Below, one piece after another: positions 46,298 through 60,023 of a DNA stretch of 64,000 nucleotides; position 1 is the first letter of the stretch, and every line of letters starts with the position of its first letter. The notes beneath the pieces are model-generated. The model was not told the DNA's origin. It made no database searches and saw only the letters and a program-made list of their open reading frames with translations. The DNA is from Orobanche coerulescens (lineage: Eukaryota; Streptophyta; Magnoliopsida; Lamiales; Orobanchaceae), in the NCBI GenBank assembly GCA_033398695.1, contig CM065806.1, forward strand, positions 43,301,001 to 43,365,000, written 5' to 3'. The position numbers were made by a program, and so were the translations under genes.

Positions 46298-46497
46298 AGA
46301 CACTCTAGTCTTTCTTTTCGCTATCTTTGTGATAGCTTTTTTAGTTTTCTCCGTGATTCCTAGTTTTCTTTCTTAGTGATTGATTTATGTCTTTATGCTT
46401 GTACTAACTTTGTGTGGTGTGCAGGTGGTACGTTCGGCGATGATGACCTCCTTATGAAAAAGGTACCCCGATGGCTCATTTGGTCCGGGTGGAGATT
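46298..46497 (+). other. 3' untranslated part and polypurine tract
   Basis: Non-coding between the RNase H stop and the 3' LTR. The purine-rich GGGTGGAGA just before 46498 is the likely plus-strand primer. Confidence 0.6.
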
Positions 46498-47407
46498 TGT
46501 TAGAATTTTTGGCCCAAATGATTTGTTATTATTATGGGCCGGTATTTTGCAGCCCGGCCCAGACCTATTAAAACTACTCCCCTGGCCCAGCTTCTAGTCC
46601 CTTCCGGCTCCTTGATCTCGCCCGTTGATTAAAGGTTGACCCATCTCAACCGTTGGTATCTTGTATTTACTTCACTCCCGTAAACCCTAGCCTCACTTTT
46701 CTGTTTTTCTCTCATCTCTCTCGCCACTCCGCCGACTGCCATGGAAATCCGATTTCCTTACCTTTTCTGCTCGGCTGTGCGGTTCCGATTTGGAAAGGAA
46801 TCGAAATCCTTATCAATCAATGATAAGAAAGGATTCGATTACCCTAAAAATCGGTGGCTTTCCGTTTGGGTTTTTTGCCTATATATTGTCGGGCGTTTTG
46901 GGCTTGAGAGAGACAGACGAAAATCAAAACCTAATTTTTCTGAGTGAGAAAATCAATCCGTGTTTTTTTGTGATTTTTTTGAGTGAAAAAATATTTTCTG
47001 AGTGAAAATTGCTTGAGGCCGATTTTTGGGTGTTTTTATTCGGGACTTTTGAAATCAGCCGGGGAGTTGGATTTGTTCGTCTTGGCTGTTGGCCGCGGAT
47101 ACACACGGAGCCTTGGACGTGGGTACTAGATATTGGAGGACTGAGCCGAGGCCGAGTTCCGGTCGATTCGCACCTCCTTTGCCTCTCGTTTTACAGATCT
47201 ATTGTGATCTGTTCGGTTTGGTCTCTAGCACTTTAAATTCCTGTTCTTTGTGTTCGGTTTTTTGGATTAATTCGTTTTTCCCTTTTTTACTTCGTGTAAT
47301 TCGTTGCCTATAAGTTTGTTGTGTAATTCTTAAGCTTTGGAATTTATTTGTAATTCGTTTACTGCTTTGTTGTGGAATTTTTATGTAATCCGAATAGTTA
47401 CACTACA
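46498..47407 (+). mobile_element. 3' LTR of Tork-like copia
   Basis: 910 bp, TGTTAGAATTTTTGG to GTTACACTACA, followed by AAGGT. Confidence 0.92.
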
Positions 47408-47618
47408 AAGGTCATGGTGTGTGGCTTCCCCGTCAAGTGCAATTTCAGTCTGGATGGATATTTACTGGCCTCTGGATCCTCTGACGGATGCATATACTTC
47501 TATGACTCTAAAACATCCAAACTTCTCAGAAAGATCAAGGCATATGAGCATGCATGTGTAGATGTTGTATTCCACCCTTCCTTGCCGCCGGACGTTGTTG
47601 CCAGTTGTAGCTGGAACG
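47408..47618 (+). pseudogene. WDR25-like gene, exon part after the copia insertion
   Basis: It resumes with the duplicated AAGGT and continues VCGFPVKCNFSLDGYLLASG, then SSDGCIYFYDSKTSKLLRKI and VVFHPSLPPDVVASCSWNG, the last WD40 blades, to a possible GT donor at 47619. Joining it directly to 40959 after removing the insertion leaves the frame off near GHGV, so a second small deletion is likely there. No last exon was found. Confidence 0.75.
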
Positions 47619-50600
47619 GTAAATTCTCTATTTCCCACCAAAAACGGTAGTAGAAATTGACATGTCTCACCATGAGTCGATTTCTGTGTCTGTTATCTAA
47701 TCTTCCACTTCTAAAGCTATAATTATTTAATTTTGAAATCTGCATTCGTAGCGTGAGTTTTTCCGTTGTGGCGTTATGACATTCTAACCTTTGTTCTGCA
47801 TATAAAGGGCCTGTAGCACATTTGAAGTGGGATTTATTTTGGTATCCATTTGATTATCCATGTGGATTGTATTAATCAGGAAACCTCCTCAGGGTTGGAA
47901 TTACCTGTTTTCTTTCTGATGAATACACAACTGGGTGCGAGTAGTGTATTGAGATCACAAGTATCTAGACGCAGTACTTGGCTGGAAACCATGGGTGTTA
48001 AAAAGATCTAAAAGACAAAGTATGGTTTTATTTGACAAACAAACACAAGAAACAAGAATTTGAAGAGATAAATCAAGAATACAAAAAGGGTCTCCAAGAC
48101 TATGATTTCAAATAATACTAAAACTTTTATCAGATACATCAGTATTGATATTCCTCATTGTTTAACCTATAAGGTGATTGTCTCGCTTTTTTTTGAGATC
48201 AAAGAAACATGTAGATAGAACTATCATACGTTAGCATCTTCACTGGATCTTTGATAAACAACTCAACCATCTTCACAAAAATCTAATGATTTCTCAACCT
48301 AGTAAATAGTTCGTGCCAAGTATTCAAGACTTAACATAAATTCATCTATCAAGTTATGAACAATATTGGTCAAATATGTAAAAATAGATTCAGTGTTAAA
48401 ACATGAGTTGAAACCAAATACCTGAATAGATTTTCAAAAGATATCATTTAATAGTCATAAATAATACAAAAACTATCATATTAATCAACTCTCTCGTCTT
48501 GGAGTAAAAGAGTACAACTAGACATGAATGAAAGAACCATAAACACATTGAATTCAAATATATGAAACCAAATAGAAGTACTACAAATAAATGAAGAAAG
48601 ACAAAAATGGGAGAGAGAATGAACATCTCGATTAGTCTTTGCTCCAAGTTATTGAATATGTTCTTATTTTAAAGTTTCTTTGAACCATCTTTTCTTCCAT
48701 CTCCCTCGTGTTATATTCATTCTTTGACCTCAAAAGGTACATTTACATCCTCCCATCCATCGAAAAATACTATGAACCATATAATACTTATTTTGGGTGC
48801 CTACTTACACGGCCGGGCTCGTCATACAAGGATCATATCGCTTATATATCAAAACTCACCCGATCTATTTTCGGACTTGACTTGTGATGGGACCCTTGTC
48901 GCGGCCCGTGTTGATTCACACGACCCGGGTTGTGTCACATCTTAACACATCCATTTACTTATATTTTAATGCCACTGTCAGCCTCTGTGCATCTATCAAT
49001 TAGCCTTGGGTCTTGGATGTCCGTGGTGCTTGTTTAAATCCTTTGAGTGCTATAGAAACACCTCAAACTCCTCAAGCTCGATAAGCGCACCTAAGATATG
49101 TGTAAAATTACATGAAAACAAAGAATATTAACTTAAAAATGTTAGTCCAGATCAATGTATAAATAACTTTTAACTACAAATTCTCATTACCCCTTAAAAA
49201 TAAATGTACTACTTTTCAATAAGCATCAAAGAGAATAGAAAGTAAGTTTCTAAGTTATCAAATATCAAGAAATCTTCCTCAAAATCATGGCCTAGTATCC
49301 TAAATCCACAAACATCGCCGAATAAGTGTGTTCGATTATAACAACTCAAAATCGAATTCCTCAAGTTCAAATTTGTAATCAAAGTGTTCTTCCTAAATGT
49401 TCAGAATTCAAAGAATAAACAAACATATTCATTTCATAATCCTATATATAAATGATGGAAATAGTGACCTAGGACATTCTATGTACCTAGATTTGTAATT
49501 GTCACATTTAAATAAAGTTATTTGATGACATTTATTTATTATTGATTATTATAATATGTGCATATTTTAATATTATAATATGTGAATAATAGTTATTCAC
49601 GCATAATAAGATTATTCATATGTCCCTGGTTCAATCACGTAGAGTGGAGACTCAAGTGATCAATATACTAATATAAGTTTGATTAATAATCATTACATGA
49701 TTATTAACATGGTACAGATCAAACTTATGGGTATTGGTTGGGAACGCAATACTGCATTGAGATTACTGCATGGAAATATCATAAGTTAATATCAGTATAA
49801 CAATATATCAAAAAATCATTGAACCTGAGATTATCATGGAGTCTAACATTATAACTACATGCCTTGATGTAACCTAACGTCATCTGAAACATGGTGATCA
49901 TAAAGTTTAGCGACCGGGATTAGTGGAAGTCATGTAGAGGGCAATGAATAATCACGCTGTAGATTTGTCCCTCTTTTTCGGGAGAGAGATATCTGTTGGG
50001 TCCCTCAATAAGTAGGAACGAAGGAAATGCATGACCATGCTCAAATGAAGAGTCATTTGATTCAATCAGTCGGGGAACAGGTGGAACAAGATGCAATCGT
50101 TCGTCTAGGATTCCTCAACCGGCCAGACGAGGTGGGAAGGAAGACCTAAACAGAAGCACTTCTTTTATTCCCCAGAGACCCCGTTATCCTTAACCCTTCT
50201 TTGGTTAGCTGGTTCGATAAGACCAGGAATGATCCTAGGACGAGCAATGTTATTTTCTATTTTCATGACGAGACGTTTACGCCGGAGGGGTTTGTCAATA
50301 TAAATAAGTATGACAGGTTCCATAATTTAGTTCAATTATGATAGCTCGCGATAAAGGGATTTGACACGTTAAATGGTTTAGTGGACTATAAACTTATATT
50401 ATTTGGGTAATCGTAATTTCTTGCTAAAGACCGCTTATGATTTAATATTTAATAAGGTATTAAATAATTCTCATTATAATATAATTTTTTTGGATCACAC
50501 ATACGATAATTAAAGACAAGCAAGATAATTAATATTATTAATATTGAATATTATATTTATTAAGAAATAAAATAATAAGTAATATATAAACTGGGAATAG

Positions 50601-51035
50601 TAAATATAATATTGAATATTATATTTATTAAAATATTAAATAATAAATATATATATAATACAAGAGATTATATATATTATATTACTTATAAGTTGAGGGG
50701 TAACTAAGCAAATACTAGAATTTTGACTCTAGCGTTTACTTAGTATAAAAAAGGGATCTATGACAAGTAGTCGTCATGAAAAAATAGAGAAGAAAATCGA
50801 TCCCTTCCCCTCAAATCGGCTGCCCTTTTCTGTCCAAGAATCCCGGTTTGGTCATCCCCATGTGTTCTTCCCTTAGTTGATCTTGATCAACAGTGCAATC
50901 CTTCTAGCAAGGAATCATCTGTTGTACTGTACATCACTATTATTCGTAAGGATCTAGCAATCCGACTTGTGTAATTGTTCGTATATGGATCACCGAAAGA
51001 GAAAGGTGAGTTTCATCAGCTTCTGGTCTGGATCT
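47619..51035. other. Non-coding stretch, probably old LTR-like sequence in part
   Basis: 47619-49460 is AT-rich with no recognisable gene. 49470-51030 reads like a solo or leader-type retroelement sequence: long, no ORF, AT-rich with GC-richer blocks, then a T/C-rich stretch at 50790-50960. I could not find matching ends or a duplication. GATCT at 51031-51035 would be the left target copy of the next copia LTR. Confidence 0.35.
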
Positions 51036-52608
51036 TGTTAGGAATACCTTTTTTGAAATTTTGATGATGTCTTTCCTGTATTCAAGGTTATTTAAAATGT
51101 ATGTTCAATTACTTGGCATTTTAAAGAAGAACCAAATGAGTATCTTCTATAGGCCTTTAAAAAGATTAGGCTATGTATTGATCATGTTGATCAGTTAAAT
51201 TTTGGCTTAAGTATAGAACAGTCAAACATCATCCGGGTTTGTCAAAGCAAATACCAGCTAAGTTCGACCAGATAAAAATATCAGTCGTGTTTTGGTCAAA
51301 GCAAATATCAATTAAGTTTGACCATATAAAATATCAGTTGGGTTTTGGTCAAGACAAAACATCAAACGAGTTTGACTAAGTCAGACATACATCTAAGTCT
51401 TTCCAAGATAGGATTTTCACCAAGTATGGAACAGCCAAATATCAGTCGAGTTTAATCAAGATGAAACATCAGCCGAGTGTGACCGATTTATCAGTCGGGT
51501 TTGGCTAAAACAGAAAAGCAGCCAAGAAGGAATACAAGTCGAGCTTAGACAACAACTATGTCCACATAGCAAATATTGAAAAATCAACAAAGACGGCAAA
51601 TCACATGCAGACGTAAAGAAAGCCAAGAAGACAAACTAATTGATTCCCAGAAGTTAAAGAATAAAATATTTCTTGGGATTCGCGCCTGGAGATTTTCCAA
51701 ATATAGTGATCAAAATAAAATGGCGCAAACTACTTTACATCTTCAAACGGTCGGATTTGAAGAAAGAGACAAGGTCGTGCAAAGAGATGAAAAGCTAAAC
51801 AATGAAGTCGACTCTCCAACTGTCGAATTTGTTTAGAAATGCAACGGCTATGAAGAGCTCAAGAATTATACTATAAATATCGGAAAAACACTTGAGCATA
51901 AGTATGATGCGATTAACATTCCCAAGCAAACAAAGCAAACAACCAATACACTCTATGCTAAGCATCGTGAAAAAACAAAAAGCTCAAAGATACAAATCAT
52001 CAGGAGTTCTTTGAAGTTGGAGAATATAAAAACTCTTGTATTAAAGATTGAGGACAGGGTACTTTCTTAAACGAGGTTCTTGAGAGTAGAACGTTTTAGA
52101 ACATCCACGGGTTCTTGGTTGGAAGGTGATAGGCAACTTGAGAGTTTTTGAGGCATCCAAGGGTTTTCGATCAAGAGGTGTTAAGCAACCAAGGGAAGGA
52201 GTTGCAATGACTACGGGTTTTCACTGGTTGAAAGCTGGTGCAACTAGATTCATTGTAACTAAGTTTCACTGGTCGAAAGTTATAGTAAATTTATCTCCAA
52301 GATGATTGGAGAGAAGTAGATTAGTAGAGGATTACACCACCTCTGAAACCACTATAAGTATTATGTGCATTATTATTTTTTAACATCATACCTAACTGTT
52401 GCATTCATCTTAAATGTTGCATTAAAAGTTAGATGTCTTCCGCAAAACATTTTTATAGCTGATATCTCAACTGAACTTAACTGCATTAAAATCAGCCAAG
52501 TTATCTTAGCTGCACTATATTACAACTGAGTTTTTCAAATAGGTTATTTTTAGTCAAAGATGTTACAAGTCTATTCACCTCCCTCTAGACTTGTACTTGT
52601 GCCCTACA
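51036..52608 (+). mobile_element. 5' LTR of SIRE-like copia element
   Basis: TGTTAGGAATACC to GTGCCCTACA, about 1.57 kb, followed by a primer site TGGTATCAGAG at 52611. 51220-51540 holds five to seven diverged repeats of ATCAGTCGAGTTTGATCAA. No matching 3' LTR was found in the window, so LTR status rests on the start, end and primer site. Confidence 0.7.
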
Positions 52609-52610
52609 AG

Positions 52611-52621
52611 TGGTATCAGAG
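52611..52621 (+). other. Primer binding site of SIRE-like copia
   Basis: TGGTATCAGAG two bases after the LTR end. Confidence 0.75.
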
Positions 52622-52688
52622 AGGTTGGTTCAAAAACACCGAGCCAGATACATATATTTAAGTATATTTTATCAAATCTCTCATTAAA

Positions 52689-55600
52689 AATGAAACACAT
52701 GCAACTTATGCACTCTAGACTTCATGTTTTCTCTGTTAATGAATATGACCTTTGGAAGATAAGAATGCGTGCACATTTATCATCCATACATGACAATATA
52801 TAGTTCATAATAGAGGAAGGTCCCCTAACCTACCTAAAGGACAATGCAGATGAAGAAATTACAGCCAGGAAACCTAAGCAAATTCCCAAGAAAAAATCAG
52901 AGCTAAACACTAAGGAAAGGAAGCTGGACAAACATGACAATTGCGCCAGAGATATTCTATACCAAACTCTTGATAAAGCCACTATGGTTAAAACAAAGAA
53001 TTGCAAGAATGCCAAGGAGATATGGGACACATTAGCAGTTATGTGTGAGGGAACTAAGCTGATCAAGGAGAACAAACTGTTAATTGCTACTCAGAAATTT
53101 AACAACTTCATAATGAAGACTGTAGAGACAATTGATCATGTGGGTATAGGTTCACAGAAACCATCAATGAAATCAACTCTCTCATAAGGACCTATGGTAA
53201 CCGATAGATGTCCCTGAAAGTCCTGAAGTCCCTTAATCCATAATGGAGCATGAAGGCAATAGCCATGAGGGAATCCAAGCATCTTAACAAAATAAATACC
53301 TAAGAGCTATTCTCAGACCTCAAAGCATTTGAGTTTGAACTTCCTGGTTCATCATCTAGTGAGCCAGCAGAGAAGGAATTGCTTTTGCAGCCGAGTCACC
53401 TGCAAAGAACCCAGCTAACGTTATCCCTAAAAGTCCTTTAAACTTTGAGGAAGAAATTCTATTTATACTGTAAAGATTCAGTAATTTTGGAAAAATTTAC
53501 TCGAAGTAGAAGAAGAATTATAAGAAGAATCCAGAACAAATCTAAAAGCTGGGAACTGGAAAGTGGAATGTTACAATTGTCATAAGACAGGGCATATCCA
53601 ATAAGACAGTTTTGAATAAAGAAAGATCGGGTGCACTCACAAATCTTGAAGCTGAACTTTCAAAACTTAGAATACTAAATGATGCTCAAGCTAAAGAAAT
53701 TACATCGCTTAAAGCAGCTAGAATTTTAGAAGAACTATGCATCAACCAAAGATCATTATATTTAAAACCAGGTCTTGGTTATGATCCAAATGCTGCTCCC
53801 ACTCTCAAAACTATATTTGTAAAAGGAGAAGCAAATGCACATCCAGTTGAACTGAAAATTCAAAAAGGGCAACAACCAAGTCTTAAGACTCAGCAATATT
53901 CTAGACAACCCAGTGGGCAACCAAGTCAGTTTAGGAATCAACAAAGACTGTCTAGGGGGAAATCAAGACATTTTAGACGTGAGTTGAGACAAAAGGACTA
54001 GACAATGGCCAAATCAGAATCAACAGATGAGACACCATCAAAACTATAAGCACCAAAATCTCCCTCAAAACCATTTCCAAACTAGGAGAATAAATGAAAA
54101 ACTCAGAGGAATCCAAACTTTCAAAATGTGTGGAACCACCACAATCATCATTCTAAATATCAGAATAGACCACACCAACAAAGTTACCAACCATACTATA
54201 TGTATAATCCAAACCAGGGATACAGAAAGCAAAAGAATACATATAAAAATGAGTTTAAAAAAGGCAGGAGAAATCACTTCTCCAAGAAAACCACTAACCC
54301 TAGAGGACCCACTCAAATATGGGTATCTAATTCATTTCTTAATGATTGCAAATACATGGAAGGATTACTATCAAGTTACCTTAAGATCACCAGTAGGAGG
54401 TGAACAATGGTTTGTGACTCTGGGTGCTTAAGACATATGACAGGAAATAAGAAAGTCCTGTCAAGCTATACCAAATAAAGAGGCACAGATGTAACCTTTA
54501 GAGTTAACTCAAGTGGGAAACCAAAGGTTATGGAAAGTTGCACAGAGGGAATATTGTCATTTCAAAGGTGCAATATGTTAAAGGACTCAAGTACAATCTC
54601 TTGAGCATAATCCAATTCTATGATGAGAAGAATCTAGTAGTTTTCACTAAATGGAAATGTATGGTGATTGATCTCATATCTGAATAAGTGAAACTCCAGG
54701 GCTACAGAAGAAAGGATGTTTATATGATACATTGGAAAAGGCACACCAAATGCTTGTTTCATATCAAAGATAATAGCTTAAAATGGATGGCTCTAGCACA
54801 AAAGACTAAGTCACCTGAACTTCAAGGCTCTCAACAAGTTAAGCTCGCAAAAAACTGGTGAGAGGTCTTCCAGAAGGAATTTTCAAGAAGAGACTATGTG
54901 ATGCATGCCAGAAAGGAAAACAAACCATAGCCTCATTCAAGTCTGTTCAATATACCAATCTAAACAGTAGCGTACTAGATCTACTTCACATGGATTTCTT
55001 TGGTCCTATCAAACCAAGGACACTAAAAGGAAGGAATCATGTATTGGTAGTTGTGGAGGATTACTCCAGATACACTTCGATAGTTTTCCTCTACAAGAAG
55101 AGTGAAACTCTAACCAAGCTGCCTGAGCTTATGAGAAAACTTCAAAATGAGAAATCCCTATCTGCAAGAACACCACAACAAAATGGCGTAGCTGAAAGAA
55201 GAAACAAAACTCTCAAGGAAGCAGCCAGGAGAATGATTGCTGAGACTGATCTTCCAAAAAGATACTGGGCTGAAGCTCTCAGCACAGCATGCCATAGTCA
55301 AAACAGAAGTATGATAGTAGGGAGACACTGTAAAACTCCCTATGAGGTTTGTAATGACAGATCACCAACTATTTCATATTTTCATATTTTTGGTTGTAGT
55401 TGTTTTATCCACAACAATGGCAAAACCCAACTGAATGCGTTTGGTGCAAAAACTAACGATGAACTCTTTATGGATACTCATAGATAAGCAAGGCATAAGA
55501 GTCTTTAATAAAAGAACATTAGTTGTGGAAGAAACATCTCATGTTGTATTTGATGAATCTACTGCTGAGTACAGGAAACATGTGGAACAAATTGAGAACA

Positions 55601-57497
55601 AGCTCAAAACCACCTCTCTAGAAGAAGTCATTATCAATGACACAAGGTTGATGGACCAAGCTGATGGAGACCCAATTGCAGTTAAGCCAAGTTCACATCT
55701 AACCATAGCTGAAGATGATCCAATCACAAATGAACCATACACATTTGAAATCCATCAAGACTTAGCTGGAGGACAGTCAGACTCAACAAATCCTCAGCCC
55801 AATCCCCCAGAAGGAACAAGCAATGACAGTCAACAATCAAAAGCAGAAGCTGAAGATGATACTCCCAAAGGGTTAAAAGATCACCCATTCAACAAATAAT
55901 TAGAAACCTATATGAAGGATTCAAGACCAGAAAGTTAAGAGAAACAATAGGAATGGCAATTCTCTTTTGTCTCATATCTCAAATGGAGCCCAAAACAATA
56001 GAACAAACTCTGGATGACTACACATGGGTGATTCCAATGCAAGAAGAATTAAATTAAATGGAAAGGAACAATGTGTGGGAGCTGATTGACAGACCAAATC
56101 ACAAGAAGGTCATTAGCACCAAATGGGTTTACAAGAACAAATGTGATGAAGATGGAGCTGTTGTCAGGAATAAAGCCAGATTAGTTGCTAGATATGCTCA
56201 ATGTGAAGGAATATATATTGATGAAACCTACGCACCGGTAGCAAGATTAGAAGCAATCAGGTTATTTCTTTCCTATGCAAGCTTCAAGAAATATAAGGTA
56301 TATCAAATGGACATGAAAAGTGCCTTCCTCAATAGAGTACTGGAAGAGGAAGTATATGTTGAACAACCTCCTGAATTTGCAAAGGGAAACAAGGTGTACA
56401 AGCTATTGAAAGCATTATACGGGCTCAAACAGGCACCAAGAGCCTGGTATGAGACACTATCCATATTCCTTGAGAAAAATGGATTCTGCAAGGGAAAGGT
56501 GGACAAAACCTTATTCAGAATAGAACATCAAGACCACATATTACTAGTTCAAGTATATATGGTTGATATCATTTTTGGCTCAACAAATCATGAACTGTGT
56601 GAAAAATTCTCAAACCACTTACAAGGAGAATTTGAAATGAGCATGATGGGTAAACTTAACTTCTTTCTTGGTTTACAAGTAAAACAGGTTGAAACTGGAA
56701 TTTTCATCAACCAAGCAAAATATACAAGGGAGATGATCAAAAGATTTGGCATGGAGTTAGCCAAGCTCTTGAAAGTACCAATGAGCACATCTCTCCACAT
56801 TGAGTCAGATGATGGAGGCATACAAGTAGATCCAACCCACTACAGAGGATTAATAGGATCACTATTATACTCCACTGCAAGCAGACCTGACATATCATAT
56901 GCAGTAGGAGTGTGCGCAAGATTTCAACCAAACTGAAGCAGTCCCATCAAGATGCAGCAAAGAGAATAATCAAATACATAAAATACACAATCAGTGTTGG
57001 ATTATAGTATCCTAAAGATGACAACTTTGAACTATCAGGATATTATGATGCTGATTTGTAGGCTGTAAAATCAACAGGAAAAGCACGAGTGGAAAATGTC
57101 AATTCCTTCGAACTAGACTGATATCTTGGTTCAGTAAAAAGTAGGTCTCCAACTCAATATCCACAACCGAGTCAGAATACCTAGCTGCAGGTAGCTGTTA
57201 TGCTCAAATACTATGGATCAGACAACATCTAAGGGACTACACATTATTGCAAAGGAAGTTCCAATATGGTGTGACAACGATAGTGCACTTGCTATAACAA
57301 ACAATCCGGTCCTGCACTCAACAACAAAGCATATAGATGTCAAGTATCATTTCATCAGAGACCACATGATCAATAAAAGAGTCAAGGTGGAAAGAGTCAG
57401 TACTGAATACCAAATTGTTGACATATTCACAAAGCCCTCGCCAGAAGAAAGGTTTCTTGAACTAAGCAGGGAACTTGAACTCCTAGATCGGGAATAA
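52689..57497 (+). pseudogene. SIRE-like copia gag-pol, heavily broken
   Basis: Order: gag (EYDLWKIRMRAHLSSIHDNI, then IIEEGP after a stop), a zinc knuckle relic CYNCHKTGHIQ near 53573, and protease CDSGCLRHMTG near 54415. Integrase (54858-55487) has CDACQKGKQT and NGVAERRNKTL but lacks a middle part. RT (56058-56936) has [20 protein letters not shown]. RNase H follows (to 57497) with KHIDVKYHFIRD. The RT catalytic YVDD reads YMVD. Many stops and frame shifts. It is a dead copy on the basis of the catalytic site alone. Confidence 0.8.
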
Positions 57498-58134
57498 AGT
57501 ACCTAACTAATGCAAAAACCTAGCTGATCAAAAACTCATCCGGGAATGAAGAAACCGAGCTGACCCAAAACTCATCCAGGAATGAAGAACCGGGCTGCTC
57601 CAAATCACAGCCAAGAATAAAAAACCTGGCTACTTAGAAACCCAGCCAGGATTACATATATGATACAAGAAAGCAAGGAATCAAAAACGCAACTGATCAG
57701 AAGTCAAACGGTCAACCAGCTAAGTTCCTAATCCCTTTAAAATATTTATTTATTTAAATATCACACATAGATTAAAACGCCACGATCTCAATAACACCAT
57801 GTCTACATTACGTTGTCCAATCGTGCCACACGAACTTCCACTTTTGCAATTAATTATTTTAAAAACCGATTTCAATAATAGCTACATAAAGCGATTGAAA
57901 TTATTCGACAAAAACTTATCATCTTCAAGTTTTTCAAGCAAGAACCCTGGTTACCCGTAAAGCAAAAACTTGAATTCCACTGCACTAAAATTTTTCAAAA
58001 ATCACAGAAATGGATGCGGCAACATACTTCAAAAACATCATCCTAAGAGTCATGAAGGAACAAATAATATTCAGCATCGTGGTCGATTTCCTTGGACTCC
58101 TGGAGGTGAACAACTCCCTGTAAATGGTAGATTT
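57498..58134 (+). mobile_element. 3' non-coding region of SIRE-like element, then unassigned
   Basis: 57515-57660 has four diverged repeats of CATCC(G/A)GGAATGAAGAA and CTGGCT-type units. The element's 3' LTR is not visible. 57990-58130 contains a protein-like run (NIQHRGRFPWTPGGEQLPV) in plus frame, too short to assign. A gypsy LTR starts at 58135. Confidence 0.45.
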
Positions 58135-58419
58135 TGTAATATTCGGAATTTGTACTACTGTTATTTAATGTTATTTTATCCGAGTTATGTTGTACAGTGT
58201 GGAATATATACAGTATGGATAAAATAATTGAAGGACTGAGACATCTGTATTGTTATAATTATTGCACTTGGTTGACAGTTGTATTTGAAGATATTGTGTG
58301 TCGGGCGTAGCATATGAGAATATTGTTGGAAGGAGTATATGTATTCGGTATGCCGTATGTTCATATTCTATATGTCGAGACATTGGACAAGAATAGCTGA
58401 AAACGTTTAAGTACAGCCA

Positions 58420-58889
58420 CGTTAGCGCACGCTACTATGTATACTTAGCGCATGCTAATGTGCAATCTTAGCGCACGCTAAAGGCAAAGGATAGCGCACG
58501 CTAGTGCAAAACAGATCAGAAGGAATCTATGTGTGGTCCTGGCTACTTTCGGCGCATGTTCCGATAAGGTCAACAGATATTTGCAATGTAGTACTAGTGC
58601 ACGCTAAACCCTAAGGTTAGCGCACACTAATGGTAGATTAGACAAAAGGGAATCTTTGCTTTGTCAGGTGCTTTCGGCATGTGGGGGCGCGAGCATCTTC
58701 GGGGTAGGTGCATACTGTAGCAAGTCAACTACGAATAGCACACGCTAAGGTCACAGGCTTGCGTGCGCTAGGCAGAGCATTTTATGTACGTTATGCATGA
58801 GCATTGCGTACGCAAATCAGGGTTCGAAGCAAGCAGTAGCCTCGAGACCTCGATAGCGCATGCTAACAAGGAAATGTAGCGCAGGCTAA
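58420..58889 (+). repeat. TAGCGCACGCTA palindrome array
   Basis: About ten copies, more degenerate than at 30034, including TTAGCGCATGCTAA and TAGCGCAGGCTA. It ends about 10 bp before the TATA box. Confidence 0.7.
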
Positions 58890-58899
58890 TAGCAATCAG

Positions 58900-58907
58900 T
58901 ATATATA
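58900..58907 (+). promoter_or_regulatory. TATA box of gypsy LTR
   Basis: TATATATA just after the palindrome array, as in the related LTRs. Confidence 0.5.
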
Positions 58908-59304
58908 TGTGCAGTTGAGTATTATTCTTCATTTCGTCCATTTCTTCCTTGCAACCGATAGAGAGAGTTCTTGGAGAGTTGTTTGAGGTTCCAAACACTG
59001 AGAGATGATCATTCTTAACAATATTAAGATAGAGATCATGGATTAAAGCCTTTTTATTGAAGATTATTGATGATTCTTGGAATGGAGTTCGATTGTTCTT
59101 CTTCATGGTTCGTCTACAAGGTAATTTTCGTATCCTTTTGTTAGTGTTTTGTTTTAAAGGATGATTACCTGGGAGGGAGTATGTTGGATTATCATGTGAT
59201 GATGTTATATGAGGTTTAATGGATATATATGACTTGGATTATGAATCGGATGATTATTTACATATTAAAGGATATCGGATTATGTTGTTTTGATGACTAT
59301 GAAC

Positions 59305-59658
59305 TGTTAGGAATATATGCCCTCGAATGCCACTCAGAGGATGAGAGATTTAGAGCAATTGTATTGTAATTATGAATATTATATTTAATAAGGCAATTAT
59401 TATTTCTATATTATTGTATATCACTGGCATTGTGATTTGGTATATAGAATAATAGTCCTTGCATTTGAGAGTGAACATTCTACTTCTTATGGAGATAAGG
59501 AGATAGGCACTAGAAGTGTTTAGAGCTCGAATGCCTAACTAGTTCGCAAGTCGATAAAACTTAACAGGACATTAAGTTTTAATAAGACTTGTATAACTGA
59601 TGCTAGGACATGTGCACATCTTGATAGCATAGTTATAAGTATATTGGTGGGACCAGTA
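59305..59658 (+). mobile_element. Copia LTR fragment, same family as 25506
   Basis: It starts TGTTAGGAATATATGCCCTC and parallels the minus-strand LTR that begins at 25506, through to GGGACCAGTA. There the family copy continues TACTCG but this one is cut by a gypsy LTR. TGAAC (59300-59304) is the left flank. Confidence 0.75.
59654..59658. other. Probable gypsy target copy CAGTA
   Basis: CAGTA directly precedes the gypsy LTR at 59659. The second copy should lie off-window after the 3' LTR. Confidence 0.5.
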
Positions 59659-60023
59659 TGTAATATCCGCAATTTCGAATTTCGGTAATTTTATTTTTTC
59701 GGCGAAAGTTCGTTTTGACGACTCGCTCATGACCTTTCGTCATTTCGAGAATGATTAATTCTGCACTTTTTGTCATCCGAGTTCGTTTCGGTGTCGTTTT
59801 ATTGAGTTCCGTGTCCTTAATCGACTTTTCTAAGTATGAGTTCGACTTTGTAAAGTCACCATTAATTTTTGGTAACCCCAAAAATTCTGAATCTTTGCAA
59901 TATTATAGAGCATCGAGTTAGCTTTCCAATGGTTCAAACGGTGAGTCAATCGGAGTCCGTACGAGAGAGTTATGGTCGTTTTAGCTCACCCGCTCGTTAT
60001 TGGCCGATCACTGCCGGCCGAAC

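Larger units (their letters stand above)
40960..47407 (+). mobile_element. Full-length Ty1-copia retrotransposon (Tork-like)
   Basis: 6448 bp with two 910-bp LTRs (40960-41869, 46498-47407), 5-bp duplication AAGGT, primer site at 41871, and gag-protease-integrase-RT-RNase H order. The LTRs differ by roughly 3 percent by eye, so the insertion is fairly young. The coding region has several stops and two frame changes and cannot act alone. It inserted into a WDR25-like exon. Confidence 0.92.
58135..59304 (+). mobile_element. Ty3-gypsy LTR fragment (5' part)
   Basis: It starts TGTAATATTCGG, has a TAGCGCACGCTA array (58420-58889) and a TATA box (58900-58907), and is cut at 59305 by a copia LTR. 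The rest of the LTR would lie beyond the nested elements, off-window. Confidence 0.7.
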
